A stretch of 64,000 bases of DNA from an uncultured Lachnospiraceae bacterium (lineage in GTDB: Bacteria > Bacillota > Clostridia > Lachnospirales > Lachnospiraceae). Both the position numbers and the translations under genes were made by a program. The first letter of the stretch is position 1; every line of letters starts with the position of its first letter. Below, piece by piece: positions 27,077 through 35,533 of the stretch. The DNA is taken from contig CANQPM010000008.1 in the NCBI GenBank assembly GCA_947625775.1, positions 89,606 through 153,605 on the forward strand. Direction: 5' to 3'. Under the pieces are notes generated by a model that was given only the letters and a program-made list of their open reading frames with translations, made no database searches and was not told the origin of the DNA.

Positions 27077-28030
27077 CTATACTGTCGGAAGTACCGCAAG
27101 CTGCTCTACTTCCTCAACACTCAGCCCCGTATCTTCAGCTATTTCCTCCACTGTCATCTTTCCTCTTTTTAACATTCTAAGCGCAGTTTCTTTTTGGTTT
27201 TGGTTTATGCCTTGGCTTAGCCCCTGACTTATTCCCTGACTTATACCCTGATTTAAAATAGTTCTTGCAGTCGTTTCAATTAATGGTCCGCTCATAATAT
27301 CACCCACACCTTTCTGCACGTTCTCATATTTCTGTGCGATTTCCTTAATCACGTCACCAGAAAGCTCTATAATGGTACGTTTGTCAAACGCCCCAATCAC
27401 TCCCTGTTCTTCCAGTCCGTCAAGCCTTTCCAGAATTTTCCTGTACTCTGCCTTTAATTCTGCCAGTTTCTGCTCATTGCCATTATATTCCGCAAAATTT
27501 TTCTCATGTGAAAAAATATAAAACGGAATAAGCATCAGCAAGCCTTTTCCAAAAATATCGTCAAGCGAATATGCCTGCACTTTCATTATCGGCACATCAT
27601 ACTGGACTGTCCCGCCTGGCGTGATAATCACGTATTTCATTTTATCGGGCGTTTTTTTGTATGTCCTAAGGTAAAGCACCGCTGTATTGGGGAATGTCAC
27701 TGTAAGCGTTTCCTCCGTGACCTCTCCTTCATCAAGCGCTATCTGCGCGTCATACTCAAAAAGTCTTATAGTGATTTTTCCGTCTGGAAGGCTGCTTTCA
27801 CACTCAATATGGTACTTTTTCGGCACTTTCCCAAAAACCGTAAAATTTGTGTCCGTAATCCGTTCCTTATCTGCCTCGTCCATCTGGTTCAAAAAATGTT
27901 CGTTTGGGAAAAAACGGATTTCTTCTTTCCCTGTATAGTTTTCCCCGAAAATTTCATTTATTACAGGTATGATAAGCTGCCTGCAGTCATTCAGTATTGT
28001 CCGAAATGCCCCGTCGTATATTGTCGCCAT
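27077..28030 (-). CDS. Rpn-family PD-(D/E)XK nuclease, copy A
   Basis: A 317-residue protein of the Rpn/PDDEXK-transposase-like family, which are recombination-promoting DNases. The N-terminal DGAFRTILND and the core YHIECESSLPDGKITIRLFEYDAQIA are the expected nuclease elements. The C-terminus has a repeat of four-residue units (QGIS QGIS QGLS QGIN, about residues 262-278), then an HTH-like KRGKMTVEEIAEDTGLSVEEVEQL. It is almost identical to copy C at 35534 and to the decayed copy B at 30748. Such genes move or duplicate in families but carry no transposon ends that I can see. Confidence 0.85.
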   Translation of the reverse strand: MATIYDGAFRTILNDCRQLIIPVINEIFGENYTGKEEIRFFPNEHFLNQMDEADKERITDTNFTVFGKVPKKYHIECESSLPDGKITIRLFEYDAQIALDEGEVTEETLTVTFPNTAVLYLRTYKKTPDKMKYVIITPGGTVQYDVPIMKVQAYSLDDIFGKGLLMLIPFYIFSHEKNFAEYNGNEQKLAELKAEYRKILERLDGLEEQGVIGAFDKRTIIELSGDVIKEIAQKYENVQKGVGDIMSGPLIETTARTILNQGISQGISQGLSQGINQNQKETALRMLKRGKMTVEEIAEDTGLSVEEVEQLAVLPTV

Positions 28031-28411
28031 ATGTCAGTCCTTTCGTGTTTGTAGTTTTATCATATCATTTCAGGGCTTCAAATTCAAGAATTTCATTGTA
28101 CTTTTCCATAGTGATAACGGAATGACCACAATGAAAAAGATCTGCGGCGAAACATGGCATTATGCGCTGCGTTTCGCTGTTTTTTACGTTTGGGTGGCTG
28201 GGAGTACACTTGCAGGACAAAGGAAGATTAAGCAAAATTTAATGGCAATAAGGATATGAGTGTGATAACATACATAAATGAGGTTAAATTATAAAAAAGT
28301 ATTGAGGAAAATTTAGTTTTGAATTTATACAATAATTTATGATTTGAAAATGAACCAGAAAAATAAGTAAAGAAACTGAAACAGTATTAGTGAACATTTA
28401 GGATGAAAATA
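28031..28411. other. Non-coding gap between Rpn copy A and the immunity-like cluster
   Basis: The first about 65 bp (to about 28095) are the 5' flank shared with the other Rpn copies. The rest is AT-rich and holds no ORF, hairpin or repeat that I can support. Confidence 0.5.
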
Positions 28412-28774
28412 ATGAGGTCAATTATTCTTATTTCACCAAATAAAAATGAAATATTGAGTTTGTATCAGCAGTGGAGTGATAAAGCATAAAATATATATAA
28501 GGATAACGATAAGCTGAATATGATGCTTGCTGGAGAAAGGATTTATATTGATTACTTGGAGAATGGGCGGAATGAGTATGAGGAATCTGAATTAAATCAA
28601 ATTGACATTCCTGAACCAGCTTTTTATTCCATTGCATATTCAGATAAAGATGTAATGAAGGAATTTATTCAAAAAAGCAAGTTTGTCAAAGGAAGTTATA
28701 TAGATAATGATTTTTGAAGGATTATATCATTAGATGAAATGCAGGAAGATAAAATTTTAGAATTTATTCAATGA
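28412..28774 (+). pseudogene. Small immunity-like gene with two in-frame stops
   Basis: From ATG 28412 a single frame reads MRSIILISPNKNEILSLYQQ to a TAA at 28487. It continues in the same frame as NIYKDNDKLNMMLAGERIYIDYLENG to SYIDNDF and a TGA at 28715, then RIISLDEMQEDKILEFIQ and a final TGA at 28772. No shift is needed, so two point mutations inactivated a gene of about 120 codons. The product family is not recognised; the acidic, soluble character and position next to the other two genes suggest a small immunity-type protein. An alternative is an expressed fragment from 28520. Confidence 0.7.
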
Positions 28775-29052
28775 ATAATGTTTCAAAAACATCATCCCCT
28801 GCCGACAAAATATTTGTTCTTTGCGCCTGAATGTATTGCTGAAACAAGAGACATATCGGTCGATTTATGGTATCATGTATTATAGCAGAAAGATTTGGGA
28901 TGTGTTGTATATGTCTTTTGTTGCAATTCGGTGACATTATCAGCTGGGAAAATCGACGAGATAGATTACAAAAATAATTTAACAATCGTACCAGTGTACT
29001 GTCTACACAGGGTAAAATCATATAAATTGCGTTTCAATCGGAGGTGATCATA

Positions 29053-29625
29053 ATGGTAAAACGAACAGATTGCACAATTTCAGATATATGTATTAATTAT
29101 TTGGTTAAAAATAGCTTTAATCTTTTTATTGAACGCACTAACGGAGAAAGCGTGAATGAATGGTACTGGATTGCAGAGAGGACAGATTTACATTTATATG
29201 CAACAGACCCCGTCAGACTGATTGCATTATACATGATACACAAGGATTGGATTAATAAAAGGAAACGTTGTAAAACTGAAGAAGCGGACGGAGATTATGT
29301 TTCTGTAAATGATAAATTCGGTTATTTTAAATTTTTAGGGGCATATCCCACAAAAAAAGCTGAGGAGATAGTGGATTATGGTAATACTTACAAATATGCA
29401 GTTGATAAGCTGGTTCAATGGGGATATATGGTTTCCATTGTGGATGATTCTGTTGACTTTTCGGAAAATTGTAATTTGTATATAGCAGAAAAAAACAAAA
29501 AGATATATTCAGCAACAGATCCATTGCGTTTATTGGGGCTGGTTTCAATGATACAGGAGTATGGCGAAGATTGGGCTTATAGCGATGTGGTTAGATCTTT
29601 TACGATACAGCCTGCAGCAGAATAA
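29053..29625 (+). CDS. Immunity-like protein with two tandem copies of one domain
   Basis: A 190-residue protein of no family I can name. The start is the ATG at 29053 behind GGAGGT. It contains the same module twice. Residues about 8-65 read YLVKNSFNLFIER then YATDPVRLIALYMIHKDW; residues about 113-185 read KLVQWGYMVSIVDD then SATDPLRLLGLVSMIQEYG. The linking segment NDKFGYFKFLGAYP plus the second module recur at the C-terminus of the next gene product. The region is visibly more AT-rich than its neighbours, which suggests transfer. Orphan polymorphic-toxin immunity is my best guess; no toxin gene is present. Confidence 0.65.
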   Translation: MVKRTDCTISDICINYLVKNSFNLFIERTNGESVNEWYWIAERTDLHLYATDPVRLIALYMIHKDWINKRKRCKTEEADGDYVSVNDKFGYFKFLGAYPTKKAEEIVDYGNTYKYAVDKLVQWGYMVSIVDDSVDFSENCNLYIAEKNKKIYSATDPLRLLGLVSMIQEYGEDWAYSDVVRSFTIQPAAE

Positions 29626-29709
29626 TTTTGCTTTGATGAATGAAGTGAAAAACATACAGAAATTATGTTATTCAGTATTTTATTTAAATTGGGAGGAATG
29701 GATGTAAAA

Positions 29710-30408
29710 ATGAGAAAAATTGAGCCAAATGATTATGATTTCAGAAACAATTTATATCTTTCTGTTTTTGCGGGAGTGTGTAAATCAAAGGAGTTGCTTA
29801 ATGAATATTTAGAGCAACGCTTTGAGCAACAAAAGTATGGATTAATGAGTTCTCAATTTAGTGTGGATTTTCACATTAAATATTATGATGACGAATATGT
29901 TGTTTCATCTTTAAATACTAAAATGTCTAATGATATAGATGAGATTTTTTCTGATACAGCGGTGTTCGATTTGGATTTGCTAAAACAAGATTATCCCAAT
30001 CATTTTGATCGGCTTTATAATGTCGTTATTATTATAGGACGGCTAAAATATGAAGGGGCGATACGGGAAATTCAAAATAATAAATTTGGGTATTTTAAAT
30101 TTTTGGGCACATATCCGGAATTATTGCCGAATAAGATAAATGATGAGCCGAAAATGGACAAATATGCGATTTCTAAGTTGGTTGATTGGGGATATCATAT
30201 CTCTGTAATAAATGAAAATAGGGATGACAGCAATGGGGATTTGTATTTTAAAAATCATTTTAAATGGAAAGCTGAAAAGGACGGAAAAACATTTACAGCC
30301 ATAGATCCTCTGCGTCTTTTAGGAATTGTTACAATTGTACAAGAGTACGGGGATGCTTGGAATCGAATAGATGTGCCAAACTTTTTTTCGATAAAATTTG
30401 ATAATTAG
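29710..30408 (+). CDS. Imm22-like domain fused to the shared immunity-like module
   Basis: The start is uncertain: ATG 29710 or ATG 29698, both near GGGAGGA at 29690-29696, giving 232 or 236 residues. The N-terminal 115 residues resemble Imm22-type immunity proteins (YLSVFAGVCKSKELLNEYLEQ then QFSVDFHIKYYDDEYVVSS). The C-terminal 110 residues repeat the module of the upstream gene, including NKFGYFKFLGTYP, KLVDWGYHISV and AIDPLRLLGIVTIVQEYGDAW. The two genes therefore are paralogues in their C-terminal part. Immunity function is inferred from the Imm22 likeness and clustering. No cognate toxin is visible in the window. Confidence 0.65.
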   Translation: MRKIEPNDYDFRNNLYLSVFAGVCKSKELLNEYLEQRFEQQKYGLMSSQFSVDFHIKYYDDEYVVSSLNTKMSNDIDEIFSDTAVFDLDLLKQDYPNHFDRLYNVVIIIGRLKYEGAIREIQNNKFGYFKFLGTYPELLPNKINDEPKMDKYAISKLVDWGYHISVINENRDDSNGDLYFKNHFKWKAEKDGKTFTAIDPLRLLGIVTIVQEYGDAWNRIDVPNFFSIKFDN

Positions 30409-30423
30409 GATTTGTGTGAATAA

Positions 30424-30593
30424 TGTATCAAAACCTAAACGTTTGACACGTCCTTTACCTTTCCTGTCTGTATATACAGCCTTCCCTCAAATTCATTGAT
30501 AGTGCCAAACGGACACACTCTCGCCTAATCGCCGTCTATCGTAGCCAGATAATATGTCCCTGCTTCTTTTAAAAAATTTAGTACTCTTTGCAT
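30424..30593 (-). pseudogene. Decayed PPOX-family gene with internal deletion
   Basis: From ATG 30593 it reads MQRVLNFLKEAGTYYLATID, as in the intact gene at 35057. Then a TAG replaces the codon after DGD. After VKDVS it jumps to the last codons (VRF region) and the 3' flank TATCAAAACCT. About 230 bp between these points of the intact gene are missing. With the decayed Rpn copy B it forms a second, damaged copy of the 35050-36632 block. Confidence 0.9.
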
Positions 30594-30619
30594 CTTAATC
30601 CCCCATTCTGACGCTTTCA

Positions 30620-30722
30620 AAGGTGCTGTCGCACTAAGGAACATAAGTGCAAGATATAGTATTATTTAATTCAGACACAATACCATATCTTGTATGTGCA
30701 ATCCTTATTACGACAGCCCCTT
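30620..30722. repeat. Long imperfect hairpin between the PPOX and Rpn remnants
   Basis: GCTGTCG, AAGGA and CAAGATAT on the left arm (30626-30661) pair with ATATCTTG, TCCTT and CGACAGC on the right arm (30684-30722), giving a stem of about 40 positions with mismatches. On the minus strand it follows Rpn copy B, where copy A has a plain terminator with the same GGGCTGTC end. It may be an expanded terminator or a MITE-like insertion. Confidence 0.6.
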
Positions 30723-30747
30723 TGATTATCCTATATTTACAGAAATC

Positions 30748-31269
30748 CTATACTGTCGGAAGTACCGCAAGCTGCTCTACTTCCTCAATACTCAGCCCCG
30801 TATCTTCAGCTATTTCCTCCACTGTCATCTTTCCTCTCTTTAACATTCTAAGCGCAGTTTCTTTTTGGTTTTGGTTTATGCCTTGGCTTAAAATATTTCT
30901 TGCAGTCGTTTCAATTAATGGTCCGCTCATAATATCACCCACGCCTTTCTGCACGTTCTCATATTTCCGTGCGATTTCCTTAATAACGTCGCCAGAAAGC
31001 TCTATAATTGTCCGTTTGTCAAACGCCCCAATCACTCCCTGTTTTTCCAGTCCGTCAAGCCTTTCCAGAATTTTCCTGTACTCTGCCTTTAATTCCGCCA
31101 GTTTCTGCTCATTGCCATTATATTCCGCGAAATTTTTCTCATGTGAAAAAATATAAAACGGAATAAGCATCAGCAAGCCTTTTCCAAAAATATCATCAAG
31201 CGAATATGATAAGCTGCCTGCAGTCATTCAGTATTGTCCGAAATACCCCGTCGTATATTGTCGCCATAT
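30748..31269 (-). pseudogene. Rpn-family nuclease, copy B, internally deleted
   Basis: The 5' end reads as the other copies to DCRQLII, then joins the sequence for YSLDDIFGKG. The join is at a shared TATG, and 398 bp present in copy A (27570 to 27968) are lost. Because 398 is not a multiple of three the frame shifts and a stop follows (IIFA stop). The nuclease core is gone. The remaining 3' frame is open for 159 codons and has only one QGIN unit where copies A and C have four and five. Confidence 0.92.
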
Positions 31270-31480
31270 GCCAGTCCTTTCGTATTTGTAGTTTTATCAT
31301 ATCATTTCAGGGCTTCAAGTTCAAGAATTTCACGCCAATTTTCCTTACAATATCTTACCCGCTATGAGCCTCCTTGCCACTCTGTAACAGTGTTCCACAT
31401 AGATCAAAGCTATGCCATTCTCAATGTAAATTTCCCGTCGCAATAATTTATTTTATTGAGGCCGTCATAAAAACAGCGGT

Positions 31481-32572
31481 TCATCTCACTTTTCTATAAT
31501 ATACCACTGTCTTTGCCAGACAGCAGACAGTTACCGCCAGACTTATAACAAACTCGATGCGGTAAACGTCGTAAATATCCCAAAGCGTGTTTGCCATTAT
31601 CATAAATATCGGCATGGCATCTACCACAAGATGCATTATTCCACCGAAAAACATTCTTAAAAGCACAGGCGCACACCATAAAACGGCTGAAATAACGACA
31701 GCGCCAAACGACGTGGCATTATGAGCCGACACGCACAGGGTAATGGCGCACAGGCAAAGCTGCGAAAACAATCCTGCCGTCAGCAAAATACGCAGATAAT
31801 CCGCAAATAAAATCTTATCTATCAGCGTCGGTGTCTCCATTTTTCCCTGAAAAACCATTCCCGATATGCTTTCAAAGCCGTCCAAGCCATAACCCGCTGC
31901 GCATAGCGCCAAATCAAATGCCGCAATCCCAGCAAATACAAGAAACGCCAGTGAAAATGCAGCCGCAGTCTTGGCAGCTATATCCTTTCTCGGACCTTCC
32001 CATGTGGTAAAAATGAGAGGATACATTCCTGTCTGCTTTTCGTCCGCGAACACAACTGAAACGCCGCATATCACAAGTATGCTCCCCAGCACAAGCCCAA
32101 ACTGCAGCATATCGCAGAATACCGTCCAGCCCTTGACATATGAAAGCACAGGTGTAATTCCAAGCTTTTCGTGTGCCTGTCCAAATTCTGTTTCAGCAAG
32201 CGTATATTGCATACTTATGGGCGTATTATTTTTCCAGTTTCCATCGGTGAAATATAACGCGACAAAATTATTCAGATAATTCGCATCCTGCCAGCCCGGC
32301 ATATTGTCTGCATATACAGACGGCAATCCATATTTTTCCACAATGCCGTTGATTTTTTCATCTGTTATCTCCCCTTCAAACTCTCTCGTGATTTCACGAT
32401 CCATTTTCACGGCTTCATAACCCAAATATATCTTGTCTCCCACTACGCATCTTTCCGAGCTCACGCTTATAAAAAAATAAAATACCATAAGCGCTGCTGT
32501 TATTGCAGCCCCCGCCAAAAACAATTTTTTATGGCAAAGCTTATACATTTCCATTCTGTATAATTTCATCAT
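31481..32572 (-). CDS. ABC transporter permease
   Basis: A 363-residue membrane protein starting with a basic MMKLYRMEMYKLCHKK and a first helix. A long extracellular segment of about 110 residues follows, then about five further helices from residue 150. This is the ABC-2-like permease layout used by peptide or antibiotic exporters. It is the last gene of an operon with an ABC ATPase (26 bp upstream), a membrane protein and an ECF sigma factor. The substrate is unknown; export of or defence against an antimicrobial peptide is the usual role of such small systems. Confidence 0.8.
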   Translation of the reverse strand: MMKLYRMEMYKLCHKKLFLAGAAITAALMVFYFFISVSSERCVVGDKIYLGYEAVKMDREITREFEGEITDEKINGIVEKYGLPSVYADNMPGWQDANYLNNFVALYFTDGNWKNNTPISMQYTLAETEFGQAHEKLGITPVLSYVKGWTVFCDMLQFGLVLGSILVICGVSVVFADEKQTGMYPLIFTTWEGPRKDIAAKTAAAFSLAFLVFAGIAAFDLALCAAGYGLDGFESISGMVFQGKMETPTLIDKILFADYLRILLTAGLFSQLCLCAITLCVSAHNATSFGAVVISAVLWCAPVLLRMFFGGIMHLVVDAMPIFMIMANTLWDIYDVYRIEFVISLAVTVCCLAKTVVYYRKVR

Positions 32573-32598
32573 TTTTACCCTTCTCCTTCCGCAGCCGC

Positions 32599-33465
32599 CT
32601 ATTTCAAAAAACCATGATAAAGATACGCTTCCTCCAGCGTAGGCTCCGCAGCCGCCGCCCCCTTTGCAGGCATATCATCCGCAACAATTCTAAGCTTCGC
32701 CCCGCCTTCGCAGTTTCTTATGTTGCTTACAATATACATTTCCCTCATCCGCTCTATGTCCTCCGCGCACACATCGCAGCTCCACACGTGCCCCTTTGCA
32801 GCCCTTACAAGCTCGTCCGATGTCCCTGACAAAATCAGGCTTCCGTCTTTCATAATCAGTATAGTATCCGCAATATATTCAATATCAGACACTATATGAG
32901 TTGATAACAGCACCATTCTGTCCTTTCCAAGCGTGCTTATGATATTTCGGAAATTCACGCGCTCCTTTGGATCTAAGCCCGCCGTCGGCTCGTCAAGGAC
33001 AAGTATTTCAGGCTCATTCAAAAGCGCCTGAGCTATGCCTAGCCGTCTGAGCATACCTCCCGAAAAGGTCTTAAGCTTCCTTTTCCTCATTTCTGACAAG
33101 CCTGTCAGTTCCAAAAGCTCCTGTATTTTCAGTTTTGCGCCACTACTTGGCAATGCCTTTAACGCCGCCATATAATTAAGGAAGCGCTCCGCCGTAAAAT
33201 CGCCATAATATCCGAAATCCTGCGGCAAATAGCCAAGCAGTCCGCGGTAGTCCGCGCCCATGCGCAGTATGTCAATGCCGTCACATCTGACCATCCCCTG
33301 TGTCGGCTGCAATATCCCGCATATAAGCCTCATCAGCGTGGTTTTCCCCGCGCCGTTTTCGCCAAGCAGACCGTATACGCCTTTTCGGAAAATATAGCTA
33401 AAGTCTCCGACCGCCGTTTTCTCCTTGTATTTCTTTCCGACCTCACGCAGCTCTAATTCGTACAT
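32599..33465 (-). CDS. ABC transporter ATP-binding protein
   Basis: A 288-residue ATPase. Walker A is GENGAGKTT (35-43), the signature is FSGGMLRRLGIAQ, Walker B is ILVLDEPTAGLDP, and the switch histidine is in LLSTHIVSDIE. The C-terminal about 70 residues after the ATPase core are typical of the bacitracin-export/ABC-2 branch. It overlaps the upstream membrane protein gene by 13 bp and lies 26 bp before the permease, so it is clearly part of the operon. Confidence 0.93.
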   Translation of the reverse strand: MYELELREVGKKYKEKTAVGDFSYIFRKGVYGLLGENGAGKTTLMRLICGILQPTQGMVRCDGIDILRMGADYRGLLGYLPQDFGYYGDFTAERFLNYMAALKALPSSGAKLKIQELLELTGLSEMRKRKLKTFSGGMLRRLGIAQALLNEPEILVLDEPTAGLDPKERVNFRNIISTLGKDRMVLLSTHIVSDIEYIADTILIMKDGSLILSGTSDELVRAAKGHVWSCDVCAEDIERMREMYIVSNIRNCEGGAKLRIVADDMPAKGAAAAEPTLEEAYLYHGFLK

Positions 33466-34238
33466 AACAATTCCCCCTCGTCAATCCGATTAAATAATCT
33501 CCAAATCTGCAAAACATTCAGCACAGCCGATATTCCAAACGCTATCAGCCATATTCCTGCCGCCGATGCCAAAAACAGGTCTGGAAAAAGCAGTAACACC
33601 GCGTATGCCGCTGATATAAACAACGCCCCCGCTGCAAACAGATACGGATTTCTCCTGACTGCGCCAGTCGATAATATTCCCACTGCCACGGTGTCCGATG
33701 TTAAATACGGCGTAAATATATACAGCCCCGCCCTGACAAAGCTGACGCCAAGACTGATATTTATATAAAATGTAAAAAACAGCAGCACCGCCAGACATAT
33801 AACCCCCGCAGCCGCCAAATATGCTGCAATGCACTGTTTTGTGCCAAAATAACAGCTTTTGCCAAGCTCCGCCATTTTTCCAAAAAACAGCTTGTCTATG
33901 AAGATAATCGAAGCCGCGCTTAAAATGCACGCACCTGACATATATGTGGCGATTATCGCATTTTCATTCAAATTTGCCCATTCGCAGAAATACATTCCCG
34001 CAGCTCCGACAGAAAAAAGTATGGCATATACCGCGAAAAAGGATTTGTCCATATACCTAAAAAGATTTAACAGTATGTTTCTTCCTCGGCGCGTCATATT
34101 ATAATCCGATGATGAAAACGCCTTCCGCCTAAACAGCTCTGACGATGCCGCTTCATATGCCTGTTTCTTTTTTTGCGCGTCAGTTATCATTTCCTTATCC
34201 GCCCGTAAAAAAAGGTCTTTTAATTTTCTGTCTGCCAT
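33453..34238 (-). CDS. Membrane protein, probable anti-sigma/partner of the ECF factor
   Basis: A 261-residue protein with a soluble N-terminal region of about 60 residues (MADRKLKDLFLRADKEMITD) and then six to seven hydrophobic helices. I do not recognise a named family. It is placed 15 bp after the sigma factor gene and before the ABC genes, the usual place of a membrane-bound anti-sigma or sensor subunit. A clear ribosome site (GGAGGGG) precedes it. The regulatory role is inferred from position. Confidence 0.6.
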   Translation of the reverse strand: MADRKLKDLFLRADKEMITDAQKKKQAYEAASSELFRRKAFSSSDYNMTRRGRNILLNLFRYMDKSFFAVYAILFSVGAAGMYFCEWANLNENAIIATYMSGACILSAASIIFIDKLFFGKMAELGKSCYFGTKQCIAAYLAAAGVICLAVLLFFTFYINISLGVSFVRAGLYIFTPYLTSDTVAVGILSTGAVRRNPYLFAAGALFISAAYAVLLLFPDLFLASAAGIWLIAFGISAVLNVLQIWRLFNRIDEGELLCTN

Positions 34239-34253
34239 AAGCTTACCCCTCCT

Positions 34254-34781
34254 CTATATTTTTTCGTTTGATATCCGCTTTCTTAGCTGCTGTATGCCAA
34301 GTCTGTAGCGCGACTTTGCCGTAGATGTCGTGCAGCCCATCATAGAAGCGATATCCTTAAACTTCATTTCCTCATAGATACGCAGGACAACGGTTTCCCT
34401 CACCTCAAGCGAAAGCTCCCCCAAAAGCCCCATAAGGTAAAGCGAATTTTCAGCCTGCAATATGCCCGCGCCCTTGTCAGACAACTGCGTTTCTTTTAGA
34501 TTTTCATTCAGTAAAACTGCTTCTTTGCCTTTATGAAAATAATCAAAGCACAGGTTTCTTGCTATTGTCAGCAAATAGCCTTTCAGGCTTATGTAATTAA
34601 AAGACCTGTTGTATTTGATAAATTTCAAAAAGGTTTCCTGTGTGATGTCGTATGCGTCGCTTTCCTTCTGCAGCATATAAATGCAAAAACGGAAAACGGC
34701 TTCGTAATATCTTTCTATGATTATCGAAAGCGCCTCTTTATCGCCGTCCCGCAGCCGACTGAGCAATTCATTGTCGCTCAT
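34254..34781 (-). CDS. ECF RNA polymerase sigma factor
   Basis: A 175-residue ECF sigma factor. Sigma-2 is the segment YYEAVFRFCIYMLQKESDAYDITQETFLKF, and sigma-4 is ETVVLRIYEEMKFKDIASMMGCTTSTAKSRY. The ATG at 34781 is preferred because GAGGAAA lies before it; an ATG four codons upstream has no ribosome site. It leads an operon with a membrane protein and an ABC transporter, and probably controls its own operon in response to an envelope signal. Confidence 0.9.
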   Translation of the reverse strand: MSDNELLSRLRDGDKEALSIIIERYYEAVFRFCIYMLQKESDAYDITQETFLKFIKYNRSFNYISLKGYLLTIARNLCFDYFHKGKEAVLLNENLKETQLSDKGAGILQAENSLYLMGLLGELSLEVRETVVLRIYEEMKFKDIASMMGCTTSTAKSRYRLGIQQLRKRISNEKI

Positions 34782-34918
34782 AGGTTTCCTCATTTCTGCG
34801 CTGATGCCTGCGCATATTTGTATTTTTTGCTTTATAATATATAACCTGAATTTTTGCCGAAAGGTTCACTTTATTATATAACTTTTTTTTTGCTCACACA
34901 CCGATTTTTATGTCATGC

Positions 34919-34953
34919 AAAAAGCAGGGACTATTACAAATCCCTGCTTTAAC
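34919..34953 (-). terminator. Rho-independent terminator of the PPOX gene
   Basis: On the minus strand AAAGCAGGGA pairs with TCCCTGCTTT around a 10-base loop and is followed by further T residues. It lies about 105 bp after the stop of the 35057 gene. Confidence 0.8.
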
Positions 34954-35056
34954 TGATTATTCAATAATAGCATGTAATTTTAAAGGTGTTTTAGTAGATT
35001 TCTAATATTTTTCAAAAGATAGAAATTTATTTCTTTGTTTTAAGATATCTAGTGTA

Positions 35057-35449
35057 TCAAAACCTAACAATTTCAGGCTCCTTCGTAAAAGAGCTGAAAG
35101 TCGCTGTCGCGTCCTTTATGTAAAACACTTCCGTGTTCCCGTCGTCCGCGCTGTACATGCCCTGCAAAGACGGATATGCTTCAAGCATTGCCACGCGCGC
35201 CTCTCTCCTGTCGTCCTCAACGAATGTTCCTGCCACGCGCAGCCATTCGCCGTCTTTAAACGCGCATATCTCGGCTTTTGGATTTTTGTGGAGCTGCTTT
35301 GACACGTCCTTTACTTTTCCTGTCTGGATATACAGCTTTCCCTCAAATTCATTGATAGTGCCAAACGGACGCACTCTCGCCTGATCGCCGTCTACAGTAG
35401 CCAAATAATAAGTTCCCGCTTCTTTTAAAAAATTTAATACTCTTTGCAT
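35057..35449 (-). CDS. Pyridoxamine 5'-phosphate oxidase-family protein
   Basis: A 130-residue split-barrel flavin-binding protein of the PPOX family. Supporting segments are MQRVLNFLKEAGTYYLATVDGDQARVRPFGTI and KLYIQTGKVKDVSKQLHKNPKAEICAF. It is short, like the stand-alone members that bind FMN or F420 and not the true PdxH. The ATG at 35449 is chosen because GGAGG lies upstream; the frame is open nine codons further. A decayed copy is at 30424-30593. It shares a duplicated block with Rpn copy C. Confidence 0.85.
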   Translation of the reverse strand: MQRVLNFLKEAGTYYLATVDGDQARVRPFGTINEFEGKLYIQTGKVKDVSKQLHKNPKAEICAFKDGEWLRVAGTFVEDDRREARVAMLEAYPSLQGMYSADDGNTEVFYIKDATATFSSFTKEPEIVRF

Positions 35450-35533
35450 TTTAATCCTCCATTCTGCCGCTTCCAAACAGCATATTCCATATACGGAATA
35501 TACTGTTTGACTATCTCATTGTCTACAAAAATT

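Larger units (their letters stand above)
30422..31402. repeat. PPOX-Rpn block, damaged copy
   Basis: The order PPOX remnant, Rpn remnant and the 5' flank to CACTCTGTAACAGTGTTCCA matches the intact block at 35050-36632, including about 130 bp of shared flank upstream of the Rpn start. Both genes in this copy carry an internal deletion. Confidence 0.85.

Noticed and set aside
27077..28030. Label of transposase for the Rpn genes
   Set aside because: No terminal inverted repeats or target duplications are seen around any copy; the nuclease family name is safer.
28764..29021. Minus-strand ORF of 85 codons
   Set aside because: It overlaps the end of a decayed gene in an AT-rich gap, has no ribosome site, and matches nothing I recognise; a transposase fragment could not be supported.
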